DNA of 64,000 bases from Leisingera sp. S132. GTDB taxonomy: Bacteria > Pseudomonadota > Alphaproteobacteria > Rhodobacterales > Rhodobacteraceae. Below, piece after piece: positions 17,851-26,062 of the stretch (its first letter is position 1; the number at the start of each line of letters is the position of its first letter). Both the position numbers and the translations under genes were made by a program. The notes under the pieces were generated by a model that was given only the letters and a program-made list of their open reading frames with translations, had not been told where the DNA came from and made no database searches. Location of the stretch: contig NZ_CP083553.1 in NCBI RefSeq assembly GCF_025144465.1, positions 2,602,001-2,666,000 of the forward strand, written 5' to 3'.

Positions 17851-18900
17851 TTATGCGGCGCCTTCCGAAATAATCACAAGGGGGCGGAATGCCTTGCCTT
17901 GATCAGGAACTGGTGCCCCTTTGCTCAGCGCGCCGTATCCGGCTGCACCCGAAGGGGTGGTTTCGACGCCAAGGGTAGAGACTGCGCTGGCCGCGGTCTC
18001 ACCTTCTTCTTCCGATAATGTCACATAGGACACACCAGCCTTTTCCAGCGCGTACCAGGCCACGATCGAGGGCTCTTTGCAGTCGAGCCGCCCCATGCTG
18101 GAGTCCGGGCCGTCGGCGCGGGTAGGTGCACCGGCGTTGTGGCTTGCTTGCAGGCAGGCTGCCGCTTCCGGCTCAACAACAATCAGCTCGGGCTGCTCGG
18201 CCCAGTTATGGCGGATCATATAGGCCATCGCCGCGGCCAAGCCGCCGACACCTGCCTGCAGGTAGACATGTGTTGGCCAGCTGCCAGAGGTTTCGAATTC
18301 GGCCCGCATCTCCTCGGCAATGACGCAGTAGCCTTCCATCACCCATTTTGGGATCTCGGTGTAGCCTTCCCAGGTGCCGTCAGCCAGCAGCACGGCACCG
18401 CTCTCGCCTGCGTCAGCAATCGCCGCAGCAACGCTCACATCATAGACATCGCCGGAGCGCACCACCTCGGCACCGAGGCCGCGCAGCCGTTCGGCAAAGC
18501 TCTCTGGGACGGTTTTTGCCAGATGGATGCGGGCCTTGGCGCCCATCGCGCGGGCACCAGCAGCAACGCCCATTCCATGGTTGCCTGCACTGGCGCAGAC
18601 AAAGGTATGGGTGGCGGCAAAGGCACGGATGTCGGCGTCGTTCAGCCGCTCCAGCGTCAGGGTTTCGCCGGTCTTCTGCTCCCAAGCCTGTTGCAGGATC
18701 CGGGCCACCGCATAAGGCGCGCCAAGCGCTTTGAAAGCACCCAGGCCCATCCGGCCTGTTTCATCCTTGGCCCGGACGGTCACGCCGTCCGGGCCGCTGA
18801 GTTCGCGAAGCGGTGAGGCTTCGTAATTCTCCTGCGCCCGGAAAAATTCCTGGGCACGTTCGAAGTTCGGTGCAAAGTTGAGCGGATCTGGCTGTGTCAT
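17851..18900 (-). CDS. PLP-dependent ammonia-lyase, diaminopropionate ammonia-lyase-like
   Basis: 349-aa fold type II PLP enzyme. The Schiff-base lysine is in DETGRMGLGAFKALG, close to the diaminopropionate ammonia-lyase signature. The asparagine loop is CASAGNHGMGVAAGA and the glycine-rich phosphate loop is QAGVGGLAAAMAY. Standard diaminopropionate ammonia-lyases are about 400 residues, so this shorter form may act on another hydroxy- or diamino acid (serine/threonine dehydratase-like). First gene of the lyase-TRAP unit and divergent from an Lrp regulator. Confidence 0.75.
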   Translation of the reverse strand: MTQPDPLNFAPNFERAQEFFRAQENYEASPLRELSGPDGVTVRAKDETGRMGLGAFKALGAPYAVARILQQAWEQKTGETLTLERLNDADIRAFAATHTFVCASAGNHGMGVAAGARAMGAKARIHLAKTVPESFAERLRGLGAEVVRSGDVYDVSVAAAIADAGESGAVLLADGTWEGYTEIPKWVMEGYCVIAEEMRAEFETSGSWPTHVYLQAGVGGLAAAMAYMIRHNWAEQPELIVVEPEAAACLQASHNAGAPTRADGPDSSMGRLDCKEPSIVAWYALEKAGVSYVTLSEEEGETAASAVSTLGVETTPSGAAGYGALSKGAPVPDQGKAFRPLVIISEGAA

Positions 18901-18956
18901 AGAGAAAATTTACCACACGTCCACAATTTGAATTTTGCATTGAAGCTGGTACTGTT

Positions 18957-18969
18957 GAGAATAATTCTC
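18957..18969. promoter_or_regulatory. Palindrome in the lyase/Lrp divergent spacer
   Basis: GAGAATAATTCTC is a perfect 13-bp dyad 20 bp before the Lrp-type start. AT-rich dyads of this kind are typical Lrp/AsnC sites. It probably serves autoregulation and control of the lyase/TRAP operon. Confidence 0.5.
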
Positions 18970-18988
18970 TCATTCAGCAGGTTTCATA

Positions 18989-19465
18989 ATGGCATCTTTC
19001 ACCGCAGCGGATTTGAATGAAGCAGACCTGACAATTCTGCGCCTGGTTCAGAAAGATTGCCGAATCGGACTGGAAAAGCTGGCGCAGGAATGCGCCCTTT
19101 CGGTGCCTTCGGTTCAGCGTCGTCTCAAGAAACTGCGGGAGTCTGATCTGATCCAGCAAGAGGTCGCGATCCTCAACCCGGCCCGATTTGACTATAAGAT
19201 GACTTTTATCGTGCTGGTGGAACTGGACCGTGAAACGCTGGATCAGCTGGACCACTTCCGCAAACGCGCCAAGGCAGAGCCTCAGGTGCAGCAATGCTAC
19301 TATGTGACCGGTGATGCCGATTTCATCCTGATCTGCGCTGCCCAGGACATGCAGGACTTTGAGGCCCTGACCCACCGCCTGTTCTTCGAAAATTCCAATG
19401 TCCGCCGGTTTCGCACCTCAGTTGCGATGGAGCGCACCAAGGTGGGCATGACGCTTCCGATCTGA
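18989..19465 (+). CDS. Lrp/AsnC family transcriptional regulator
   Basis: 158-aa regulator with an N-terminal HTH (about 8-60: LNEADLTILRLVQKDCR, SVPSVQRRLKKLRESDLI) and a C-terminal RAM/effector domain (about 68-150, VQQCYYVTGDADFIL). It is divergent from the ammonia-lyase/TRAP operon with an 88-bp spacer carrying a palindrome. Most likely it activates that operon in response to the transported amino acid. Confidence 0.9.
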   Translation: MASFTAADLNEADLTILRLVQKDCRIGLEKLAQECALSVPSVQRRLKKLRESDLIQQEVAILNPARFDYKMTFIVLVELDRETLDQLDHFRKRAKAEPQVQQCYYVTGDADFILICAAQDMQDFEALTHRLFFENSNVRRFRTSVAMERTKVGMTLPI

Positions 19466-19794
19466 TTTGTCAGAAGAATTCAGCTCCTTCAGAATTTTCC
19501 GTTTCTTCCGAAAGCTGTTAAAATGGGAGTTCAGCGCTGCAAGCGTAGCGAAGGTCTACTTACTCCCGCACTTTGATCCTTCTTTGATCAACCTATGCAG
19601 CAACGTCGATCAATGGCCGCTTTGAACGCCGCGGGGCAGCGCGTACTTTTCTGCATCTGCGGTATCCAGCGTGCTGCGAACACACGCAGCGAGAAAACCC
19701 AAAGAGCAAGTTGGGCTCATCAGAACCACCGCTGCGCCGCGAACGCGAGTCCGGTCTGGATTGGCGAACGGCACATGCCGTCCGCCAACGTGGC
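19466..19794. other. Intergenic region before recombinase
   Basis: 329 bp without a supported gene. Short minus-strand frames are arginine/serine-rich with no family resemblance. Composition is close to the neighbouring mobile-element debris. Confidence 0.4.
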
Positions 19795-20361
19795 TCAAAT
19801 GCCGATTTGCTCGGCAATGCTCAGAGCATCTTCCAGCTCAACGCCAAGGTAGCGCACGGTGCTGTCCACTTTGATGTGACCAAGGAGCAGCTGAACTGCG
19901 CGAAGATTGCCGGTCTTTCGGTAAACTTCGGCCGCTTTCGTCCTGCGAAGCGAATGGGTGCCGTACCCGCTCGGTTCTAAACCAATCGCCGTCACCCAGT
20001 CGCGGACGAGCCGACTGTACTGGCGCGTCGAGATGTGCGGGCGGTCATGGAACCGGCTCGGGAACATGAACTGGCACGCAAACATCTCGGGGGACTTGAC
20101 CCAAGCCAGGACAGTTTCGCGCGTGTTTTCAGTCAGTTCGAATTGAACGGACCGCTTGGACTTGCTCTGAATCACAGAAACTCGCTCCCGCACGCGGTCA
20201 TCCTTGACCAGATCAGCAACCGCCAGTTTCACCAGATCGCATCCTCCCAGTTTGCTGTCGATAGCCACATTGAAAAGCGCAAGATCGCGCAGGTTGACCG
20301 ACAGTTCGAGCCGCGCGTGGATCGCCCAGACCTGTTTCGGCAACAGTGGCCGTTGACGTAC
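19795..20361 (-). CDS. Tyrosine-type recombinase/integrase, start codon uncertain
   Basis: Catalytic part of a short tyrosine recombinase. Visible residues are R in AIDSKLGGCDLVKLAVADL-type box (weak), HxxR in YGTHSLRRTKAAEVY, H in LLLGHIKVDSTVRYLG and the terminal nucleophile Tyr in VRYLGV. Reading upstream, RTLRGVRQRPLLPKQVW continues the family N-terminus, but an in-frame stop lies shortly before and no ATG is present. A TTG at 20343 is the only simple start, so the gene may be 5'-damaged. It lies beside IS3 debris and about 1.2 kb from tRNA-Thr, suggesting it once moved an island. Confidence 0.7.
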   Translation of the reverse strand, partial: VRQRPLLPKQVWAIHARLELSVNLRDLALFNVAIDSKLGGCDLVKLAVADLVKDDRVRERVSVIQSKSKRSVQFELTENTRETVLAWVKSPEMFACQFMFPSRFHDRPHISTRQYSRLVRDWVTAIGLEPSGYGTHSLRRTKAAEVYRKTGNLRAVQLLLGHIKVDSTVRYLGVELEDALSIAEQIGI

Positions 20362-20382
20362 TCCCCTTAGAGTCCGCGTTTT

Positions 20383-20731
20383 TCAGTTAGCTCTGTTCAG
20401 GGTTTGGTCCTCTCTTGACCATTGGCGATACTCCCGCAGGGTGAGCCCGTCGAGGCTCGAATGCGGGCTGTGGTGATTGTAGTCGTCGCGCCAGGCGTGG
20501 ATCAGGTGACGGGCATGGCGCAGGCTCGCAAACAAGTGCTCGTTCATGCACTCATCCCGAAGGCGGCCATTGAAGCTCTCTACGAAGCCGTTCTGCATCG
20601 GTTTGCCGGGCGCGATGTAGTGCCATTCGGCCTGCCGGTCCTGCTGCCATTTCAGGATCGCGTTGCTGGTCAGTTCGGTGCCCCTCGCCATTGCCTCTCG
20701 GACCAATGGCGTTCCACTCGCTAGATCAGAC
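20383..20731 (-). mobile_element. IS3-family fragment A (transposase OrfB C-terminus)
   Basis: The frame from about 20706 to 20383 encodes the end of an IS3-type integrase-core transposase: [36 protein letters not shown] (with the catalytic Glu) and ending near [16 protein letters not shown]. The front of the element, with the first two catalytic aspartates, is missing. It is cut at about 20731 where fragment B begins, so it cannot be active. Confidence 0.8.
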
Positions 20732-21165
20732 TGAACCGCACCGGGTTTGCCGGAGGCTGATTTCAGTTAGTTACGCGGCAATATCCTCAGTTTCCAGAGC
20801 GGCGTAGAAATTGGCCTCTGCGTCTGCCGGCGGAATGTTCCCGATAGGCTCAAGCAGACCGCGGTTATTAAACCAATCCACCCATTCGAGTGTTGCGTAT
20901 TCCACTGCCTCGAAGCTGCGCCAAGGGCCGCGGCGATGAATGACCTCGGCTTTGAACAAGCCGTTGATCGTCTCGGCCAGAGCGTTCTGCGCACTCAAAT
21001 GATCCCCCGGATCATTTGATCCTCTGCGCGGAGCTGCTTGAACTCATAGCTGTCCCCGACGCTGCCGACAGAGGGCTCGATACCAGCTTCGCCCAACCTC
21101 TCTGTGTATTTGATCGACAGGTATTGGCTGCCGCGGTCAGAGTGGTGATCCGGCACAGCATAATC
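20732..21165 (-). mobile_element. IS3-family fragment B (transposase C-terminus) with internal 25-nt palindrome
   Basis: A second, different IS3-type remnant. One end at 20732 reads TGAACCGCACCGGGTTTGCC, an IS3-like terminal repeat. Transposase pieces are HHSDRGSQYLSIKYTERL (about 21160-21090) and, in another frame, ALAETINGLFKAEVIHRRGP to LETEDIAA (20998-20767). Between the expected SYD and NALAE there is an extra stretch of about 55 bp containing a perfect hairpin at 20995-21019 and a stop, so the element is disrupted. The 5' part is absent. Confidence 0.75.
20995..21019. repeat. Perfect 25-nt inverted repeat inside IS3 fragment B
   Basis: Arms TCAAATGATCC (20995-21005) and GGATCATTTGA (21009-21019) separated by CCC. 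It lies within sequence not expected in an intact transposase gene, so it is an insertion or the scar of one. Confidence 0.8.
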
Positions 21166-21167
21166 CT

Positions 21168-21428
21168 ATGAGCGCCTCTATGAATTTCCCCCGCCCTCTG
21201 GAACACGACGCGAGCATTGGAGAACTGCGTGACTATTTCGCTGATCTGATGGAGTGGCTGCCGAAGCAGCACGTAGCTACGCTAATGGAGCATGGCTTTT
21301 CGCCAATGGACATTTTCACACTGAAGCGGATTGGCCGTGCTTACAGGTACGGCACAGAAAACGCAGACACCCGCAAAGACCTGGACCGGATAATCGGCAA
21401 ACTTCAGAATCTGCCGGTGGTGATTTAG
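21168..21428 (+). CDS. Hypothetical protein, 86 aa
   Basis: Small soluble protein with an acidic N-terminal half (LEHDASIGELRDYFADLMEW) and a basic C-terminal half (FTLKRIGRAYRYG). There is no signal peptide or membrane segment. ATG at 21168, with an alternative ATG at 21180. No family recognised. It starts where IS3 fragment B ends, so its promoter may come from the element. It is likely a cargo or relic gene of the tRNA-associated island, and may not be expressed. Confidence 0.4.
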   Translation: MSASMNFPRPLEHDASIGELRDYFADLMEWLPKQHVATLMEHGFSPMDIFTLKRIGRAYRYGTENADTRKDLDRIIGKLQNLPVVI

Positions 21429-21545
21429 GTGAGCGCTTTGTAAGCAACTTGAAAAATCTTGCTTACATAGCGCCTACAGGCTTCCGAGCGCAATAGGAGC
21501 GCGCTCGCTCGATCCGCTGTAAGATGTTGTAACTTATGGAAGATT

Positions 21546-21621
21546 TGGTGCCCCCACACGGACTCGAACCGCGGACCTACTGATTACAAATCAGTTGCTC
21601 TACCAGCTGAGCTATAGGGGC
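21546..21621 (-). tRNA. tRNA-Thr (anticodon TGT)
   Basis: On the minus strand the sequence begins GCCCCTATAGCTCAGCTGG, has the anticodon stem-loop ACTGA-TTTGTAA-TCAGT with TGT as anticodon, T-loop GGTTCGAGTCC, and ends GGGGGCA followed by encoded CCA (21546-21548). All four arms pair. It lies beside an integrase and IS fragments, a classic integration neighbourhood. Confidence 0.96.
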
Positions 21622-22210
21622 GCCGAGCTGTGAAACCGCGCTTACCATCCTTCGGCGGTCCGTCGCAAGAGGTCTTTTGAGCAAAAAAGCGAGCCGGTTG
21701 AAAATTGGCCTCGCATCGGCAGAACTCTTGCAGGAAAAGGATTGGAAACGCCCGGAATGCAGCATCTGGCCGCCGCGGCAGCCCTGCCGGATACCGGGCT
21801 TGCGCTTCGTTCGCTGCCGACCTCAAGCAGGCAAAGCCGCTTGCGGCTCCTGCTGTTTCTGCAAAATCATGGGGCGCAGTGGCTCTGTCTTAGCTTAAGC
21901 CGCCAAATCTCCGGGCCAGGCCAGCCGCACGCCCGCATCCGTGCGGCATCGCCCGCGAATCCGCAAACCACAAGAACCAGAGAACGGCGCTGCTCCATCG
22001 CAAGCAAAACCGGAAAACCGGATTTCTAAAGGGAAATTCCAAACTGCTCCAGGCAATGCACCTTTGCGGCTGCCCTTCAGCCATGGTGATTATTGTTTTT
22101 TTATATGGATTTAGCCTGCACACCCGGCAGGAGAAAAATCTTCGCATTTCTGCAAAAAGCCCCTTGCGCCCGCGCGGCGCAATCAGTAAACAGCGCCTCA
22201 CACACAGAGT
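21622..22210. other. Intergenic region between two tRNA genes
   Basis: 589 bp with no supported protein gene. A T-rich stretch near 22085-22110 may be part of the tRNA-Glu promoter. Open frames here have atypical composition and no family signature. It may be eroded island DNA. Confidence 0.4.
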
Positions 22211-22285
22211 GGCCCGTTCGTCTATCGGTTAGGACGCCAGGTTTTCAACCTGGAAAGAGGGGTTCGATTCCCCTACGGGCTGCCA
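22211..22285 (+). tRNA. tRNA-Glu (anticodon TTC)
   Basis: Sequence GGCCCGTTCGTCTATCGGTT begins the acceptor and D arm. The anticodon arm is CCAGG-TTTTCAA-CCTGG with TTC, the T arm is AGGGGTTCGATTCCCCT, and it ends with discriminator G and encoded CCA. The first acceptor pair is G-U. Confidence 0.96.
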
Positions 22286-22505
22286 CTTTCTCCCGTTCTT
22301 GCAATGACACTTCCTTCCGGCAGAACAGCGGGAGCAGAATTGGCCAGATTGAGCATCCATGCTCCGGCCCGGGTTTCCAAGCAGACAGCGTCAAAGGTAA
22401 GCCGGCAGGCAGGAGCCGGAGGTGCTGCGCCGTTGCACACCTGGCCCGCTCACCAAAAGGGCAGACCTGCCGCGCCGCCTTCTCCCTGAACTCGTGCAGC
22501 CTGTG

Positions 22506-23558
22506 TCACTTAGCAGGGCCGCGGGCAGCAACGGGGCTGGCAGACGCCTCCCCCCCCGAGGCGGTCCCGCCAGTCTTCTCCATCCCCTCGCGGTAGAAGC
22601 AATGCTGCGCCCGCCCGGCGCGCTTGGCAGCATAAAGCGCCAGGTCAGCCTGGTTCAGCAACTCCTGCGCATCCGGCGCCTTTTGCCAAGTGGACAGCGT
22701 CGTGCCTGCGCTGGCGGAAATCCGGCAGCTTTGGCCGCCGAACGGCACCGGTTCCTCCAGCCGCTGAATCAGCCGCTTGGCAATCGCGGCAAGCCTGCTG
22801 GTATCCAGAACCCCCTCAAGGATCATCACAAATTCATCACCGCCGACACGGGCCACCGTGTCTGACTGGCGGGTGCATTCCACCATGATCCGGGCTGCCT
22901 GCTGCAGCACCGCATCCCCAGCAGCATGGCCCAGCGTGTCATTGACCTGTTTGAAGAAATCCAGATCCAGATGCATCAGCGCGAACTCGCGGCCGCTGCT
23001 GATCAGCCGTGCCAGGATATGGTCCATTGCCCGGCGGTTTTTGAGCCCGGTCAAAGTGTCGGTGAAGGCCTGCTCTTCGGCGGCGATCTTGGCCCCTTGC
23101 AGCCGCAGGTTCAGCTGGCGCGACGCTTCCATCGCGGCAGATTTCGCCTCAACCAGATACAGCATCTCGATGGTCAGGTCCGTAGGCGAGAAATCGGCGC
23201 TTGTCAGGTCGTAGTCGCGCACGGCCTCCAGCACCGAAATGCCGAAGGACAGGTTCAGGAAAGCGCCCTGGCCGTCCGGCAGCGGTGTGCATACCCCTTT
23301 GAGCCCGGTCTGCGGCAAATCCCGGAACTGCAAATGCAGCTTGCTGCCCGCGGAGGCCAGCAGATCTTCCACTGACCGGACCGACCGCGGCCTGGACAGG
23401 TCAAACACCCGGAAAAACCGCCGCCCTTCCCAGGTCAGCTGCGGGCGCAGCTTCTTCAGAGTCGGGCCAGCCGAAACGATCCGCCCCTTGTGATCAACGA
23501 TCACAAACATCGGGCAAATGACATCTGCCATTCCAGTCAGCTGCGGGAGTGTCATCAT
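22506..23558 (-). CDS. HNOBA-domain diguanylate cyclase (GGDEF)
   Basis: 350-aa cytoplasmic protein. The N-terminal domain (about 1-140: MFVIVDHKGRIVSAGPTLKK, FFRVFDLSRPR) resembles the haem-NO-binding-associated (HNOBA) domain of soluble guanylate cyclases. A short helix (about 140-170) leads to a GGDEF domain (about 175-325) with an intact active site RVGGDEFV and an inhibitory-site RQSD five residues ahead. It should synthesise c-di-GMP. The start overlaps the H-NOX-like gene stop (ATGA), so the two proteins are made together and probably form a complex. Confidence 0.9.
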   Translation of the reverse strand: MMTLPQLTGMADVICPMFVIVDHKGRIVSAGPTLKKLRPQLTWEGRRFFRVFDLSRPRSVRSVEDLLASAGSKLHLQFRDLPQTGLKGVCTPLPDGQGAFLNLSFGISVLEAVRDYDLTSADFSPTDLTIEMLYLVEAKSAAMEASRQLNLRLQGAKIAAEEQAFTDTLTGLKNRRAMDHILARLISSGREFALMHLDLDFFKQVNDTLGHAAGDAVLQQAARIMVECTRQSDTVARVGGDEFVMILEGVLDTSRLAAIAKRLIQRLEEPVPFGGQSCRISASAGTTLSTWQKAPDAQELLNQADLALYAAKRAGRAQHCFYREGMEKTGGTASGGEASASPVAARGPAK

Positions 23559-24142
23559 AACGAATGAGCCCCCAAGTCAAATTCCCGCCCGGCAGCGAAT
23601 TTGGTTTCAACCAGGGTGATGGAAATCACTTCGGCACCACCGTGGGTGCCGCTGTGATCCAGAAAGACCAGGTCGCCGTAATCATCCGCCATCGCCCTCA
23701 GAACCCCCATCAGGACATGTGCATATCCTGGCAGCCCCGGCTGGCAGATCAACTCAAACTGATCCTGCGCTTGTTCCAGCAGCTCCAGCCCTGGCAAATG
23801 CAGATCGGACACTGCCAGCCTGGCGCGGTCCGGCAGGTCATCCAGGGAATGCAGGAATTCCACATAGGTCACGCCGCCAAAGCGCAACAGCCGCCGCAGT
23901 GCCTCCACCTGCGGGTTCGACACCAGGAAGGTGCCCATATCTTCCAGCATTTCCGGCAGCGGCCGGGCAAGCACTGTCTCCATCGCGGTCAGCATGCTGC
24001 CGGATTGTTCCTCGGTGTAATACAGCATTGCTTCGAACTCGGTGAAACCGAGTCCGGCCTGCTCCATGACCTCTTCCCAGCGGTCCGCCCCGTAGGTACT
24101 CGTCACAAAAGCCTGAATCGCCCTGTTGATCAGACCGTGCAT
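23555..24142 (-). CDS. H-NOX (haem NO-binding) domain-like protein lacking the haem ligand
   Basis: 195-aa protein with the H-NOX start MHGLINRAIQAFV, the helical part EEVMEQAG through LEDMGTFLV, and the typical FLHSLDDLPDRARLAV segment. In canonical H-NOX the residue in the position of Pro104 is the proximal histidine that binds haem iron (LDDLHxR). The YxSxR haem-propionate motif is also absent (aligned residues Glu130, Ile132, Gln134). Haem binding in the usual way is therefore unlikely. It is coupled to the downstream HNOBA-GGDEF gene. It may sense another ligand or use another residue such as His98, which is inference. Confidence 0.85.
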   Translation of the reverse strand: MHGLINRAIQAFVTSTYGADRWEEVMEQAGLGFTEFEAMLYYTEEQSGSMLTAMETVLARPLPEMLEDMGTFLVSNPQVEALRRLLRFGGVTYVEFLHSLDDLPDRARLAVSDLHLPGLELLEQAQDQFELICQPGLPGYAHVLMGVLRAMADDYGDLVFLDHSGTHGGAEVISITLVETKFAAGREFDLGAHSL

Positions 24143-24452
24143 GCAATGGCCCCTCTTTGCCTATGCCACAGTCTTGACGCGCGCTGGTTAAGAAAGGCAC
24201 AACAAAGCAGGTCAGTTGAGCTTCCGGCGCCTGAAAATCCTGCTTTTTCTTCCCCTAGCACGAAACCTGCACTCTCAATCTCACCAGCAATTTTGCGCAA
24301 AGCCCCGCCATTATAGCCTAACCGGAGCGCCCGCCAACCTCTTGCGCGCGGACGGCCTGGCTGCACTACTGTACCTGCCCGGCGGCAGTGGCAAGCCCGC
24401 GGCACCCTCCGCCGCCCTCCCCCGGCGGATTTTCACCACCCGGCCGGAGAAT
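24143..24452. promoter_or_regulatory. Promoter region of the H-NOX-like operon
   Basis: 310 bp between the H-NOX-like start and the MttB terminator. No coding sequence or RNA is seen. The promoter of the two-gene operon must lie here. Confidence 0.4.
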
Positions 24453-24485
24453 GCAAAAAAGCGGAGGCCCGGCCTCCGCTTTTGC
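24453..24485 (-). terminator. Rho-independent terminator of the MttB-family gene
   Basis: AAAAGCGGAGGC and GCCTCCGCTTTT form a 12-bp stem with a three-base loop. On the minus strand it is followed by further T residues (TTTTTTGC). It lies 18 bp after the methyltransferase stop. Confidence 0.85.
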
Positions 24486-24502
24486 AACCACGGCAGTAAG
24501 AT

Positions 24503-26062
24503 TCAGAAATCGGTGGGCGCCCCGCCCTCAGCCTTGCGCCGGGCCACGAAATCCGCCAGCTCGTCCCGGATCGCCGCATCCATTGGCGGCTCCTCGAAGG
24601 AACCGATGATCTCTTTAAACATCTTGTGAGCGCGCTCCGCGGTCCAGGTTGCGCCCGCGGCCTCCCAGGCCTCAAAGTTGCGCCAATCGCTCAGAAACGG
24701 CTGGTAGAACGCCGTGGTGTAGCGGTCCTGGGTGTGCTGGATTCCAAAGAAATGGCCATCGTTGCCAACCTCCCGGATCGCATCCAGGGCGATTTCGTCC
24801 GGACCGGTGGCATTGACCGCCGGGTCCATGTAGCGCTGGATCATTTGCAGCACTTCGCAGTCCATGATGAACTTCTCAGGGCTGGCGATCAGGCCGCCCT
24901 CCAGCCAGCCGGCCGCGTGATAGATCATGTTGGCGCCTGACTGCACCGCGGACCAAAGCGAGTTGGAGGTCTCCCACATCGCCTGCCCGTCCGGAACATT
25001 GGCCGCACAGACGCCGGAGGCCCGCATCGGCAGGCCATAAAAGCGCGCCATCTGGCCGGTCATCTGGGTTGAGCGCATGTATTCCGGGGTGCCAAAGGCA
25101 GGCGCACCGGATTTCATGTCCACATTGGAGGTGAATGTGCCGATCGCCACCGGGCAGCCCGGCACCACGTACTGGAACAGCGCGATCGCGCACAGCGATT
25201 CCGCTATGGATTGCGCGACCGCTCCCGCCATCGTCACCGGCGCCATTGCGCCTGCCAGCGTGAAGGGCGTCACCACCACTCCCTGGCCCCGGCGGCACAG
25301 CCGCAGTGAACCATCGATCATCGGCTCATCATGCTTCAGCGGCGAGGTGGAATTGATGTTGGTGTACATCTTCGGGCTGGCATCAAACTCCTCATGGCTG
25401 TGGCCGCCCGCGATACGGACCATCTCCATCACGTCCTCGACCCGCTCCTTGCCCAGGCTGTAGGCATGCATCGCCTTGTCTGTCAGCGTCAGCTTGTCAT
25501 AGAGCACATCCAGATGGCGCACCGAGGCGTGGATGTCCACCGGCTCCACCGGGTAGCCGCCGGCAAAGTGGATGCAGTTAAAATACTGGGTCAGTTTCAG
25601 CAGGTTGCGGCATTGCTCGCGGGTGCCCGCTGTCTTCTTGTTCTGCTCCAGATCCCAGTAGTTGGGCGGCGAGGACACGTTTCCGAACAGCATCACATCG
25701 CCGCCGACAGTGATCTTGCGCTCCGGGTTGCGCGGGGTGAGGGTCCATTCCCGCGGCGCTTTCGCCACCATTTCCATGACAAATTCCCGGTCCATCCGGA
25801 CCAGGTCGCCCTCAACCTTCACCCCCGCCTGCTTGAAGATTCCAAGCGCTTCCTCGTTGAAAAACTGGATGCCGATCTCTTCGAGGATTCGCATGGCGCC
25901 ATCGTGGATGGCCTGCACCCCTTCCTCGCTCAGCGGCTCAATGGGGCGGTCGATGTTGCGGGGCGGGTTCCAGGGCATCTGCTCCAGAACTGCACTGCCG
26001 CGCCGGGCTGCCGCGCCCGCCCTGCCTCCGCCGCGCCGTTTGTGTGTGCCTGTCTCTGCCAT
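24503..26062 (-). CDS. Trimethylamine methyltransferase (MttB) family protein, non-pyrrolysine
   Basis: 519-aa member of the MttB superfamily, TIM-barrel enzymes that move a methyl group from a quaternary or tertiary amine to a corrinoid protein. No in-frame amber codon interrupts it, so it belongs to the non-pyrrolysine branch that includes glycine-betaine methyltransferase MtgB. Conserved regions include GGYPVEPVDIHASVRHLD, VTPFTLAGAMAPVTMAGA and PAFGTPEYM. A low-complexity basic N-terminus (about 1-25) precedes the fold. No corrinoid protein is adjacent. A strong terminator follows, so it is a single-gene unit. Substrate unknown; betaines or carnitine-derived amines are plausible. Confidence 0.85.
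   Translation of the reverse strand: MAETGTHKRRGGGRAGAAARRGSAVLEQMPWNPPRNIDRPIEPLSEEGVQAIHDGAMRILEEIGIQFFNEEALGIFKQAGVKVEGDLVRMDREFVMEMVAKAPREWTLTPRNPERKITVGGDVMLFGNVSSPPNYWDLEQNKKTAGTREQCRNLLKLTQYFNCIHFAGGYPVEPVDIHASVRHLDVLYDKLTLTDKAMHAYSLGKERVEDVMEMVRIAGGHSHEEFDASPKMYTNINSTSPLKHDEPMIDGSLRLCRRGQGVVVTPFTLAGAMAPVTMAGAVAQSIAESLCAIALFQYVVPGCPVAIGTFTSNVDMKSGAPAFGTPEYMRSTQMTGQMARFYGLPMRASGVCAANVPDGQAMWETSNSLWSAVQSGANMIYHAAGWLEGGLIASPEKFIMDCEVLQMIQRYMDPAVNATGPDEIALDAIREVGNDGHFFGIQHTQDRYTTAFYQPFLSDWRNFEAWEAAGATWTAERAHKMFKEIIGSFEEPPMDAAIRDELADFVARRKAEGGAPTDF

Noticed and set aside
24503-26062. Pyrrolysine-containing trimethylamine methyltransferase
   Set aside because: No in-frame TAG interrupts the coding sequence, so it belongs to the non-pyrrolysine branch.
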